From Richelia sp. UBA3308 (lineage in GTDB: Bacteria > Cyanobacteriota > Cyanobacteriia > Cyanobacteriales > Nostocaceae): a stretch of 17,478 nucleotides of DNA. How positions within the stretch are numbered: the first letter of the stretch is position 1; the number at the start of each line of letters is the position of its first letter. The notes under the pieces are model-generated. The model was given only the letters and a program-made list of their open reading frames with translations, was not told the origin of the DNA and searched no databases. Shown piece by piece: positions 1 through 6,350 of this stretch. The position numbers and the translations under genes were made by a program. The DNA is taken from positions 1-17,478 of the forward strand of contig DESS01000168.1 of NCBI GenBank assembly GCA_002361335.1, written 5' to 3'.

Positions 1-170
1 GATTACACTGATTACACGCTCAAGCACTAACAACTAATAACTAACAACTAATAACTAACAACTAACAACTAACAACTATCACGGATTAGATGGATTACAC
101 TGATTACACGCTCAAGCACTAACAATTAACAACTAACAACTATCAACTATCAACTATCAACTATCAACTA
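1..170. repeat. Heptamer STRR arrays plus a 33-bp direct repeat downstream of tmk
   Basis: Two arrays of the heptamer CAACTAA/TAACTAA/CAACTAT run at 31-79 (seven units) and 123-170 (about seven units, the last incomplete). Each is preceded by the same 33-base segment, at 1-33 and 93-125, so segment plus array forms a tandem higher-order duplication that starts outside the window. The second array runs into the coding end of tmk: the last Ser codon and the TGA stop of that gene are read from the repeat. Heptamer STRRs of this kind are typical of filamentous cyanobacteria. No gene is visible in 1-163. Confidence 0.85.
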
Positions 171-760
171 AAAAATTCCCATTCCTTCAATTTAGAAGTT
201 AATATTTCCTGAATTTGCTTTTGTACACTTTCTTTATTTAAGTTAGCTTCTATTTTAAAAATTCGCTCTGGGCAGCTACGCAATAATTCTTTATAACCGT
301 TTTGAACGCGACGATGAAACTCTATTTTCTCTTGTTCTATTCTATCTGCTTTCTCGCCGGTTTTTTGCTTCCGCGCCATTCCTAGTTCAACGTCTAAGTC
401 TAACCATAAAGTTAAATCACTTTTTAACCCCAATGTAGCTATAGAGTTAAGTTGCTCAATCAAATTCATGTCTAAATTACGACCATAACCTTGATAAGCA
501 ATCGTTGAATCAATATAGCGATCGCACAATATAATTTTTCCCAACTTCAAGTTAGGAAGTAATTCTTGTTCTACGTGTTGAGAGCGATCGGCAGCGTACA
601 AAAGTAATTCTGTAGTAGGAGTTATTGCTTTATCTTTACTGTTTTCCAACAATAGGGAGCGAAGGTTCAACCCTAATTGAGTCCCCCCCGGCTCCCGAGT
701 TGTGAACACAGGTATACCTCGGTCTTGCAACCATTCACTACAAAGCTGTATTTGCGTAGT
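164..760 (-). CDS. tmk: Thymidylate kinase, 3' exon (residues 17-214 of the spliced protein)
   Basis: dTMP kinase phosphorylates dTMP to dTDP with ATP in the cytoplasm and is normally essential for DNA synthesis. This exon begins with codons for TTQIQLCSEW, directly after the intron's 3' end, and finishes the P-loop begun in the 5' exon. Visible signatures are TREPGGTQLG (dTMP-binding loop), CDRYIDSTIAYQGYGR (the DR motif) and a LID region ending in ADRIE. The spliced enzyme would have 16 + 198 = 214 residues, close to the usual 205-215. An apparent TTG start at 730 would lack the P-loop entirely and is not a believable enzyme start. The Ser codon and TGA stop at the 3' end lie inside a CAACTAT heptamer array. 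The tmk assignment is firm; in vivo splicing is inferred. Confidence 0.93.
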   Translation of the reverse strand, partial: TTQIQLCSEWLQDRGIPVFTTREPGGTQLGLNLRSLLLENSKDKAITPTTELLLYAADRSQHVEQELLPNLKLGKIILCDRYIDSTIAYQGYGRNLDMNLIEQLNSIATLGLKSDLTLWLDLDVELGMARKQKTGEKADRIEQEKIEFHRRVQNGYKELLRSCPERIFKIEANLNKESVQKQIQEILTSKLKEWEFFS

Positions 761-798
761 ATTAAAGTCAACAAGGAAGTCACCTTCCCTACTGCTCT

Positions 799-835
799 TC
801 AGAACCGGACTTGTACCTTTCGCTACATCCGGCTC
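799..835 (-). ncRNA. Group II intron domain V (catalytic hairpin)
   Basis: On the minus strand this reads GAGCCGGATGTAG, then CGAAAGG, then TACAAGTCCGGTTCTGA. It folds as a hairpin with a GAAA tetraloop and carries the invariant AGC catalytic triad in the 5' strand. The sequence is close to the bacterial domain V consensus. The last codons and the TAG stop of the intron-encoded protein overlap its 5' half. Confidence 0.9.
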
Positions 836-2571
836 CTCAGTGAATTGGCGCTTTTCTTGCGTACCGTTAAGCTGCCGTCTTTGGCAGTCTTTTCATCGTG
901 GCAATGTCTGTGTAACAGTTGTAGATTTTCCCATTCATCCCTTCCGCCTTTCGACTGTGGAATAATGTGGTCTACTTCCATCACATCTTGTTCCAAAAAT
1001 TTCATATTGCAGTGCGGACAGACACCTTTCTGCTTCTTGAGTAGTTTTGCTACTCTACTTGGAAGCAGGGGATTCTTCCCATGCCTGTTACTCCAGTATA
1101 CTAGGTTCCCATCATAGGGGGAGACGTTATTCTTAACTAATATATGCCTTTCAATTGGTTTGTCAGGATGATTAAATAAGATATACGTTTTCCCTTTCCA
1201 TTTTTGGGCGAATTCCCAGTTTCTTTCTCCTATGGTTATCCAGTACTTTTTGCATATCCACTTCCTGTTTTTCTTTGGGTGCCTTCTGTAAGCCCATGCT
1301 CTTAATTTCTCAAATATTTTGTTTCTTAGATTGCCGAACGTCTCTTTACTTACTACTGTGGAGTAGTAGTTAGTCCACCCATGTATTACTGGATTTAATT
1401 TATTAATTAAAGCCCTTTGAGGCGCTGACTTGTGAGATTTGACGATTGTTTCTATTTCTCTTAAATGAGATTTAATGCTCATTTTTGAGGGCGTAATTAT
1501 GGTTTTAAAACCACTCTTTGAATGAGTCCTACCAACTTCGTGTTGTCTTATATTGAATCCCAAGAAATCGAAACCCGGAGTTTCGTTTTGGTGTTGATTC
1601 AAAGTGTGAACTATGCTGGTTTTCTCTTCTTTAAGTTCTAACCCCATTTCTTTTAACCATTTGGAGATGATGGCTTTGCATTCTTTAACTACATTCAGGT
1701 CTTTGTGCAAAATAACGAAGTCATCTGCATAACGAATTAATGAGATAGCGGAGCGCTTATCTCTTTTACTTTGCTGTCTCCCGTGTGAACCTTTGATGTC
1801 CAGGGTTTCGGCGTGTTGTTTAATTCGTTCTTCCATACCGTGTAGCGCAATGTTTGCAAGAAGTGGGCTTAATGCCCCGCCTTGAGGTGTACCATCTTCC
1901 GTTTTTTTGTATTCTTCTTTTTCTATTACACCCGCTTTCAGCCATGCCCGTATTTGACGGCGTAACTGTGGGAAGGTGTTTAGTTTGGAAAGGAGAGCTT
2001 CATGGTTAATTTTGTCAAAACAGTTGGCAATGTCGGCATCTAAGACATATTTGGGTACTAGTCTTATGGATTGAAATATGGCTTCAATCGCATCGTGACA
2101 TGATCTTCCGACTCGAAAACCGTAAGAGTTAGGCTCGAATCTGGCTTCCCATTCTGGCTCTAACGCCATTTTTACAAGAGTTTGCAGTGCGCGGTCTCTC
2201 ATTGTAGGGATTCCAAGGGGTCTCTTCTCCGTTTTTCCGGGTTTAGGAATCCAAACCCTAGGAATTGCATCCGCCTTGTCATCCAAAGAAAGTTTTATTG
2301 TCAGCTTCAATCTTTGTAGTGGGGTCAATGATTTAACACCATCCACACCTGCTGTTTTCTTTCCTTTATTATCTTGAGATACACGTCTTACTGCTAGTGC
2401 TTTAGCGTACCAGGACTTCAGGAGAAGTTTTTGGAGTCTGCGATATGTCTTGATATCACCACGCTGTGCGGCTTGATAAATTCTGTTTTGAAGCTTGTAC
2501 ACTCGTCGCTCTAGCTTCCGCCAGTTTATCGAGCGCCATTCTACCGTAGTCTTTAAACTCGTTTTAGACAT
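823..2571 (-). CDS. Group II intron reverse transcriptase/maturase with HNH endonuclease
   Basis: This is the intron-encoded multifunctional protein: it binds the unspliced RNA as maturase, reverse-transcribes it at the target and nicks the second DNA strand. The 582-residue protein shows GVDG near residue 75, the RT palm SYGFRVGRSCHDA near 149 and the catalytic YADDFVIL at 281-288. A maturase/X region spans roughly 360-480. A C-terminal HNH domain follows: CPHC at 518-521, DHIIP at 534-538, then GG, N and HRHCHDEK at 554-561. I chose ATG at 2571, preceded by AGAGGT; an in-frame TTG at 2601 would add ten residues. The TAG stop falls inside domain V, so the coding end overlaps the ribozyme core. 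No frameshift or catalytic loss is visible. It resembles the chloroplast-like cyanobacterial intron class, recognised by eye. Confidence 0.93.
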   Translation of the reverse strand: MSKTSLKTTVEWRSINWRKLERRVYKLQNRIYQAAQRGDIKTYRRLQKLLLKSWYAKALAVRRVSQDNKGKKTAGVDGVKSLTPLQRLKLTIKLSLDDKADAIPRVWIPKPGKTEKRPLGIPTMRDRALQTLVKMALEPEWEARFEPNSYGFRVGRSCHDAIEAIFQSIRLVPKYVLDADIANCFDKINHEALLSKLNTFPQLRRQIRAWLKAGVIEKEEYKKTEDGTPQGGALSPLLANIALHGMEERIKQHAETLDIKGSHGRQQSKRDKRSAISLIRYADDFVILHKDLNVVKECKAIISKWLKEMGLELKEEKTSIVHTLNQHQNETPGFDFLGFNIRQHEVGRTHSKSGFKTIITPSKMSIKSHLREIETIVKSHKSAPQRALINKLNPVIHGWTNYYSTVVSKETFGNLRNKIFEKLRAWAYRRHPKKNRKWICKKYWITIGERNWEFAQKWKGKTYILFNHPDKPIERHILVKNNVSPYDGNLVYWSNRHGKNPLLPSRVAKLLKKQKGVCPHCNMKFLEQDVMEVDHIIPQSKGGRDEWENLQLLHRHCHDEKTAKDGSLTVRKKSANSLRSRM

Positions 2572-3155
2572 TTTACCTCTACTTGAGACTTTATCTTCCA
2601 ACTCACCGTGAATCCGTCAGCATATCTTGGACATTACTCCAAGCATTCGCTTCTGATTCAATCTTTCCTAATCGTGGCTTGCGGTTGGTACCTACTCAAG
2701 AAAATCGACCTTTTTGAGAGCCAGCGATAGGTTACTTCGTTCCGAATGATAATTCTGTGTGTCTTTAGAGTGATGCTTATTCGCCGGGTTTATCGGAAGT
2801 GCATGATGGTCAGGGCAAAAACTGCCATCTCCTTATCCTTTGCCTTTTGGCTCTAGCGTATCAGCCCTTTCGCTAATTCGGTTTAACGACGATTAAAACG
2901 CATCTTCAAGATACCTTTACTCATGGACACTTTGCTTGGCGTTCCCCGGATTAGGCTTCCAGAAGATTTCGCCTTTCATCCCCGCTTCAGGCTTTGATGA
3001 CCAGTCTCAAACCTGGGGGAAGTGCTTTCACCGTTGCACCTACGGGGTAGGATTCTCACCTACATTATCATTCAGTTGTCAAGGTTTTTTTATTACCTTG
3101 CGGCTAATCCCCCTCGAACCCAGATGGTTCTTGGTTTCTAGCCAACGAATCGCAC

Positions 3156-3203
3156 TTTACCACAACCTTCTACGCCTTCAAAGACAATTAATTTACCATT
3201 CAT
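3156..3203 (-). CDS. tmk: Thymidylate kinase, 5' exon (residues 1-16)
   Basis: Sixteen codons encode MNGKLIVFEGVEGCGK, the N-terminal beta strand and most of the Walker A P-loop of dTMP kinase. The group II intron follows immediately after the Lys codon, in phase 0, so the P-loop GxxGxGK-TT is completed only after splicing. ATG at 3203 is the first plausible start. Upstream in frame there is a TGA 13 codons away, with GTG and TTG alternatives and only a weak AAAGAG ribosome-binding sequence. This exon is far too short to be found as a gene by itself. It was recognised from the P-loop next to the GUGYG intron boundary. Confidence 0.9.
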
Positions 3204-3245
3204 TATATTTGAGTCTGCTGCCACCAACTCTTTAACATATCATTT

Positions 3246-3281
3246 TTACCCAACCATTAGACGCGATACTACAAATGTCAT
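3246..3281 (-). CDS. Possible 11-codon leader ORF upstream of tmk
   Basis: A short reading frame, MTFVVSRLMVG, starts with ATG six bases after GGAGAG, a better ribosome-binding site than that of tmk itself. It ends with TAA 42 bases before the tmk start. It could be a translated leader in the tmk mRNA or chance. It matches no family I recognise. No attenuator-like structure is clear between it and tmk. Confidence 0.2.
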   Translation of the reverse strand: MTFVVSRLMVG

Positions 3282-3380
3282 AATTTACTCTCCATTACAA
3301 ACAGGAAGAAAAAATACAGCAGATTTTATCTTAATAAAGGTAGATTCTGGCCCGAATGCCCCCAATAGCGAGTGGAGGAA

Positions 3381-3416
3381 ACCCCCAACCGCTGTTGTGG
3401 GTACCTAATTTTTTTT
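3381..3416 (+). terminator. Hairpin with T-run, plus-strand orientation (weak)
   Basis: ACCCCCAAC at 3381-3389 pairs with GTTGTGGGT at 3394-3402 (one mismatch, loop CGCT). A run of eight T begins six bases later, at 3409. It looks like a factor-independent terminator read on the plus strand, although no plus-strand gene precedes it; tmk and trxA both run the other way. It may be chance or mark the end of an antisense or small RNA. Confidence 0.3.
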
Positions 3417-3452
3417 ATTACTGCAAAACTGCTGCAGTTATTCTGTGAAGCC

Positions 3453-3490
3453 AAAAGTAAAAATCAAAACAGTTTTTAATTTTTACTTTT
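3453..3490 (-). terminator. AT-rich hairpin downstream of trxA
   Basis: Perfect 12-base arms, AAAAGTAAAAAT at 3453-3464 and its complement at 3479-3490, enclose a 14-base loop 32 bases after the thioredoxin stop codon. The stem is almost entirely A-T, with no strong U-run after it on the minus strand. Termination or mRNA 3' protection for trxA is a plausible but weak call. The remaining 3204-3521 interval contains no convincing gene. Confidence 0.4.
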
Positions 3491-3521
3491 CAATTTTACA
3501 ATATCCCTTCCTCTTTCTACG

Positions 3522-3845
3522 TTAGAGATACTGTGCTAAAGTTTTAGTCAAGGTTGTTTTTGGTACTGCACCTACAACCGTATCAACTTGCCGACCGCCT
3601 TTGAAAACTATCAGTGTTGGAATGCTACGAATACCGTAATGACTGGCAACTGTGGGATTTTGGTCTGTGTTGAGTTTCACCACTTTTACCTGTCCTTCGT
3701 ATTCCCCAGCAACTTCATCTACCACTGGAGCAACCATCCGACATGGCCCACACCAAGGTGCCCAAAAGTCTACCAACACTGGAACTCCGCTTTCTAGGAC
3801 TTCTTGCTTAAAGGTGGCTTCTGTCACATTCGTTATGGATGACAT
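3522..3845 (-). CDS. trxA2: Thioredoxin, TrxA2 type
   Basis: A small cytoplasmic dithiol-disulfide oxidoreductase that reduces target proteins using electrons from thioredoxin reductase. The 107 residues form one complete thioredoxin fold: DFWAPWCGPCR with redox cysteines C32 and C35, the buried D26, and the cis-proline P76 in RSIPTLIVF. Length is standard and nothing is missing. The ATG at 3845 follows AGAGGAAG at a good distance. It is divergent from an ArsR-family gene 84 bases away. That arrangement matches trxA2 (all1866) and rexT (alr1867) of Anabaena PCC 7120, where RexT represses trxA2 and peroxide relieves repression. Thioredoxin identity is certain; the A2 name rests on this context. 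Confidence 0.95.
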   Translation of the reverse strand: MSSITNVTEATFKQEVLESGVPVLVDFWAPWCGPCRMVAPVVDEVAGEYEGQVKVVKLNTDQNPTVASHYGIRSIPTLIVFKGGRQVDTVVGAVPKTTLTKTLAQYL

Positions 3846-3875
3846 ATTTGTCTTCCTCTTAATAATAATTCTATA

Positions 3876-3892
3876 ATTCGATAAAGCCGAAT
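3876..3892. promoter_or_regulatory. Candidate RexT operator in the trxA-rexT intergenic region
   Basis: The inverted repeat ATTCG-N7-CGAAT lies midway in the 84-base gap between the two divergent start codons. ArsR-family repressors bind short imperfect palindromes of this kind. On the minus strand TATAGAAT, a possible trxA -10 element, lies just downstream of it at about 3867-3874, so binding could block trxA transcription. The operator role is inferred; I did not compare it with a mapped RexT site. Confidence 0.45.
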
Positions 3893-3929
3893 AATTAAAA
3901 TATAGACCTTTTTAAGACAACCTGCAACA

Positions 3930-4268
3930 ATGAGATTTCTTTATCATCCAGAGCGAAAAAATATATCTTTAGCAGGAGTGCTTTATGCCTTGGGAGACCC
4001 TGTAAGATTAGAGATTGTGCGACAGTTGGCAATGAAGAAAGAGCAATGCTGTGGCGACTTTGATTTTGCGATCGCCAAGTCAACAATGTCGAACCACTTT
4101 AAGATATTGAGAGAATCGGGAGTAGTCTTAACTCGTAAAGAAGGAACCCAGCATATAAACGCCCTGCGAAGCCAAGATTTGGAAAAATTATTTCCAGGAT
4201 TATTGGAAGCTGTATTAAATTCGGCGGAACCATTTGCGACTTCTTCGGTTGTCAAACAAACTGTTTGA
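3930..4268 (+). CDS. rexT: ArsR-family redox-sensing repressor RexT
   Basis: A 112-residue winged-helix DNA-binding regulator. The ArsR core is visible: YALGDPVRLEIVRQL (helices 1-2), then DFAIAKSTMSNHFKILRESGVV (helix-turn-helix) and TRKEGTQHINAL (wing). The pair Cys40-Cys41 in EQCCGDF sits in helix 3, at the position of the metal-binding ELCVCDL of ArsR/SmtB proteins. That motif itself is absent. In Anabaena RexT the vicinal cysteines at these same numbers form a disulfide on peroxide exposure and release DNA. The divergent thioredoxin gene is the expected target. The ATG at 3930 has no strong ribosome-binding site. Function is inferred from residue positions plus gene order, a strong combination. 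Confidence 0.88.
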   Translation: MRFLYHPERKNISLAGVLYALGDPVRLEIVRQLAMKKEQCCGDFDFAIAKSTMSNHFKILRESGVVLTRKEGTQHINALRSQDLEKLFPGLLEAVLNSAEPFATSSVVKQTV

Positions 4269-4271
4269 GAA

Positions 4272-4302
4272 GGGCCGAAAGGGCATGGGGCCGAAAGGGC
4301 AT
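4272..4302. repeat. Tandem 15-base repeat after rexT
   Basis: GGGCCGAAAGGGCAT occurs at 4272-4286 and again at 4288-4302, separated by one G. It fills the gap between the convergent ends of rexT and the pentapeptide-repeat gene. Each copy has a small GCC...GGC foldback, but no T-run of terminator quality is seen. Confidence 0.7.
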
Positions 4303-4305
4303 TTC

Positions 4306-5133
4306 TTAATTTTTTCCGATTGCGCCGGTAAAATCGCTCAATCCTAATTTTGCATTGTTAAAATTAGCGTTTGTTAAGTCGGAATCTCGGAAGGATGTTA
4401 CGGAATAAGTGGTAATTTTTTTGATGCTATATCCAAGAGAAATTAGTGTTAATCCAATGTAACTTAATGATAAAAAACTTAAAGAAAATCCCCAAATCAG
4501 ATTTTGAGTACTTAGAAAAGCAATCGCTCTTGTTCCTATTAAGAAAGCAAATCCATAGGTAGCGACTGTGCCAGATACAGGTAGAATAACTGGTATGAAT
4601 CCTCTCTTAAAGTAAAAGCTGGTTCCTGCCATTATTAATGCTCCGATGACAGCAGATACAATTGCGACTTGTGGATTTTTCCCACCTGCGGCAGTTCCAC
4701 CATAGAAAAATCCTAAAATCGCTCCTGAAGTAGCACCGGAAAATATGGTAGCGATAGGTTTTAAAGTAGATTTTTCTCGAGCTAAACTCATTGTTACACA
4801 AGCAATTCCGGCAAGTCCCAAACTTATAGATAAAGCTAGGGCATAACTCCAAATCGGACTTTCTGGAGTTCTTTCTATTACTCCAAATATCATTTGAGTA
4901 ACTGCATGAAATACGATGATAGTTGTGAGAAATGCAACAGATATTAGAAAGGTAAATATTTTAGGAGTTTGACCTGCTTTAACACAATCAAAATTAGCAT
5001 TTCGTAATGAACTATGACTAAAATCGCATCCACGAATATCTGATTTACTAAAGTTCGCACCATTTAGGTTTAGACCTTTAAAAGAACAGTTTTGCAAATT
5101 TTGGTTAGTAAAGTTAATATTTTGATGATTCAT
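4306..5133 (-). CDS. Membrane protein with pentapeptide repeats at both termini
   Basis: The 275-residue protein has three parts. Residues 5-50 are pentapeptide repeats of the A(N/D)LXX type (for example LNGANFSKSDIRGCDF). About six hydrophobic segments follow between residues 58 and 235, likely membrane-spanning and rich in small residues. Residues 246-272 return to pentapeptide repeats (SFRDSDLTNANFNNAKLGLSDF). The repeats may pack as one beta-helix assembled from both ends on the cytoplasmic side; this is inferred. I chose ATG at 5133; a TTG at 5148 would add five residues and run nearly to the start of the divergent gene. No ribosome-binding site is clear. The molecular role is unknown; pentapeptide-repeat membrane proteins are abundant in cyanobacteria. 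Confidence 0.85.
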   Translation of the reverse strand: MNHQNINFTNQNLQNCSFKGLNLNGANFSKSDIRGCDFSHSSLRNANFDCVKAGQTPKIFTFLISVAFLTTIIVFHAVTQMIFGVIERTPESPIWSYALALSISLGLAGIACVTMSLAREKSTLKPIATIFSGATSGAILGFFYGGTAAGGKNPQVAIVSAVIGALIMAGTSFYFKRGFIPVILPVSGTVATYGFAFLIGTRAIAFLSTQNLIWGFSLSFLSLSYIGLTLISLGYSIKKITTYSVTSFRDSDLTNANFNNAKLGLSDFTGAIGKN

Positions 5134-5154
5134 ATATACAATTATCAAATATCA

Positions 5155-6054
5155 ATGCTCAATTCTCGAAACCAAGAATTTTTAAAGCGATTTATCCTCC
5201 CAACTCAAATAGTATTTTTATTATTACCATTAATAGTTTATGGCTGGTGGTGTTTTTCCCGTCCATCTCAAATTAATTCCGAACAAAAATTATTTAAAGG
5301 TATTGTTTACAAACGTAATTTTAATTTGACACCGCGTCCAGTATTAGTTCATATTGTAACTGTTGATTTATCCGTGCCTGGAGTAAAAGTGCTGGTGACT
5401 CCACCGCAATCTACCCATCAAAATACAACCTTGGCGCGGACTACTTCACAATTTTTGCAAGAATTTAAACTACAATTAGCTGTAAATGCTAATTATTTTT
5501 ATCCTTTCCATGAAAATACCCCTTGGGATTATTATCCTCATAGTGGAAATATTACTTCTGTTATCGGACAAGCAATTTCTAATGGTAAACATTACTCAAA
5601 AGCGGATAAAAAGTGGGGAGTTTTGTGTATTTCTCAAAACAAACGCGCCCAAATTTTAGATAATGGAAATTGTCCTCAAAATACTCTCCAGGCTGTGGCG
5701 GGTAGCGATGTTTTTATAATTGACGGTAAAGCTGTAAATTCCGATCTAGGTAAAGATAAGCCTTATCCACGAGTTGCAGTTGCCACTAATAAAGCAGGAA
5801 ATATTCTGTGGCTGATTGTTGTAGATGGAAAACAACCGCTTTACAGCGAAGGCGTGACGATCGCACAATTAACAAGCATTGCAAGCAAATTGGGTGCATA
5901 TACGGCTCTGAATTTAGATGGTGGGGGTTCCACTACATTAGTAATGGCAAAAAACAAAAAACCAAGGCTGCTAAATGCACCGAGTCATACTAAACTACCC
6001 ATGGGTGAACGTCCAGTTGCTAACCATTTGGGTTTTTACGCAGATAAACTGTAA
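5155..6054 (+). CDS. Phosphodiester glycosidase family (NAGPA-domain) membrane-anchored protein
   Basis: The 299-residue protein has an uncleaved N-terminal membrane anchor near residues 14-35, followed by a single NAGPA/DUF2233-type domain. This family includes the enzyme that removes GlcNAc from phosphodiester-linked glycans, and bacterial members that act on cell-envelope glycans. Diagnostic segments are NANYF at 111-115, the nearly invariant NLDGGGSTTLVM near 253-264 and GERPVANHLGFYA near the end. I chose ATG at 5155; extending to 5092 would add 21 residues that overlap the divergent gene. The substrate cannot be told from the sequence. Its start codon lies only 21 bases from that of the divergent pentapeptide-repeat gene, so at least one promoter must overlap coding sequence. 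Confidence 0.85.
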   Translation: MLNSRNQEFLKRFILPTQIVFLLLPLIVYGWWCFSRPSQINSEQKLFKGIVYKRNFNLTPRPVLVHIVTVDLSVPGVKVLVTPPQSTHQNTTLARTTSQFLQEFKLQLAVNANYFYPFHENTPWDYYPHSGNITSVIGQAISNGKHYSKADKKWGVLCISQNKRAQILDNGNCPQNTLQAVAGSDVFIIDGKAVNSDLGKDKPYPRVAVATNKAGNILWLIVVDGKQPLYSEGVTIAQLTSIASKLGAYTALNLDGGGSTTLVMAKNKKPRLLNAPSHTKLPMGERPVANHLGFYADKL

Positions 6055-6117
6055 TTAAAACATTGCTTTACCTGAGAAATACATAAGTCAAAAAACTTAA
6101 AAAATACTAAAGAGGTA

Positions 6118-6213
6118 AGCCTTCGGCATGGGCTACCCTACGTAAGCCGCATCCTAGGGATAAACAGCTTTGCTGCGGCGATTAGCAACGAAAGGGTGCC
6201 GGAGGCAATCGCC
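6118..6213. repeat. Interspersed foldback repeat in the leader of the vWA operon
   Basis: GC-richer than its surroundings and full of short foldbacks: CAGC-TTT-GCTG at 6166-6176 and GGCGATT at 6177-6183 against AATCGCC at 6207-6213. The CTTCGGCATGGGCTACCC style resembles the short interspersed repeats scattered through Nostoc-like genomes; that comparison is from memory. The remainder of 6055-6350 holds a small CCGCA-AAAGC-TGCGG hairpin (6279-6293) and the ribosome-binding site of the next gene, but no gene. Confidence 0.5.
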
Positions 6214-6350
6214 ATATGACTTGAGTGTATTAGAATAGCTTGCGATTTTAAATAAATTAAATGATTATTACAAAGCATCCGCAAAAGCTGCGGTGTAAAT
6301 AAGCAAAAGTTAAACTAGTACCACGTAGTAAGAATTAAAGGAATCATAGA

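Larger units (their letters stand above)
761..3155 (-). mobile_element. Group II intron with intron-encoded protein, inserted in tmk
   Basis: The element is a 2,395-bp retroelement-ribozyme. On the minus strand it starts GTGCGATTCG, matching the group II 5' consensus GUGYG, and ends ...GACTTTAAT, an AY-type end. Removing it joins the codons for GVEGCGK to TTQIQ and restores an intact tmk reading frame, which fixes both boundaries to the base. Domain V is at 799-835 and a domain VI-like stem (GGAAG/CTTCC) lies just downstream, with a candidate branch A eight bases from the 3' end. The bases TTTGCC (minus strand, 2814-2819) could pair, with one G-U, with the last six exon bases GGTAAA as EBS1-IBS1; this is inference. 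Domains I-III occupy roughly 2600-3155. The encoded protein and intact domain V suggest a functional rather than decayed intron. Confidence 0.93.

Noticed and set aside
1..170. CRISPR array
   Set aside because: The units are seven bases with no spacers, and the 33-base segment occurs only twice with a related array between copies.
164..730. A stand-alone 188-residue thymidylate kinase starting at TTG 730
   Set aside because: It would lack the P-loop; the missing N-terminus is found precisely beyond the intron.
677..1117. Plus-strand open frame of 146 codons over the tmk 3' exon/intron end
   Set aside because: It lies antisense to tmk and the intron protein, matches no family and is explained by the opposite-strand coding.
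2936..3235. Plus-strand open frame of 99 codons over the intron 5' part
   Set aside because: It is antisense to structured intron RNA domains and the tmk 5' exon; composition reflects the ribozyme.
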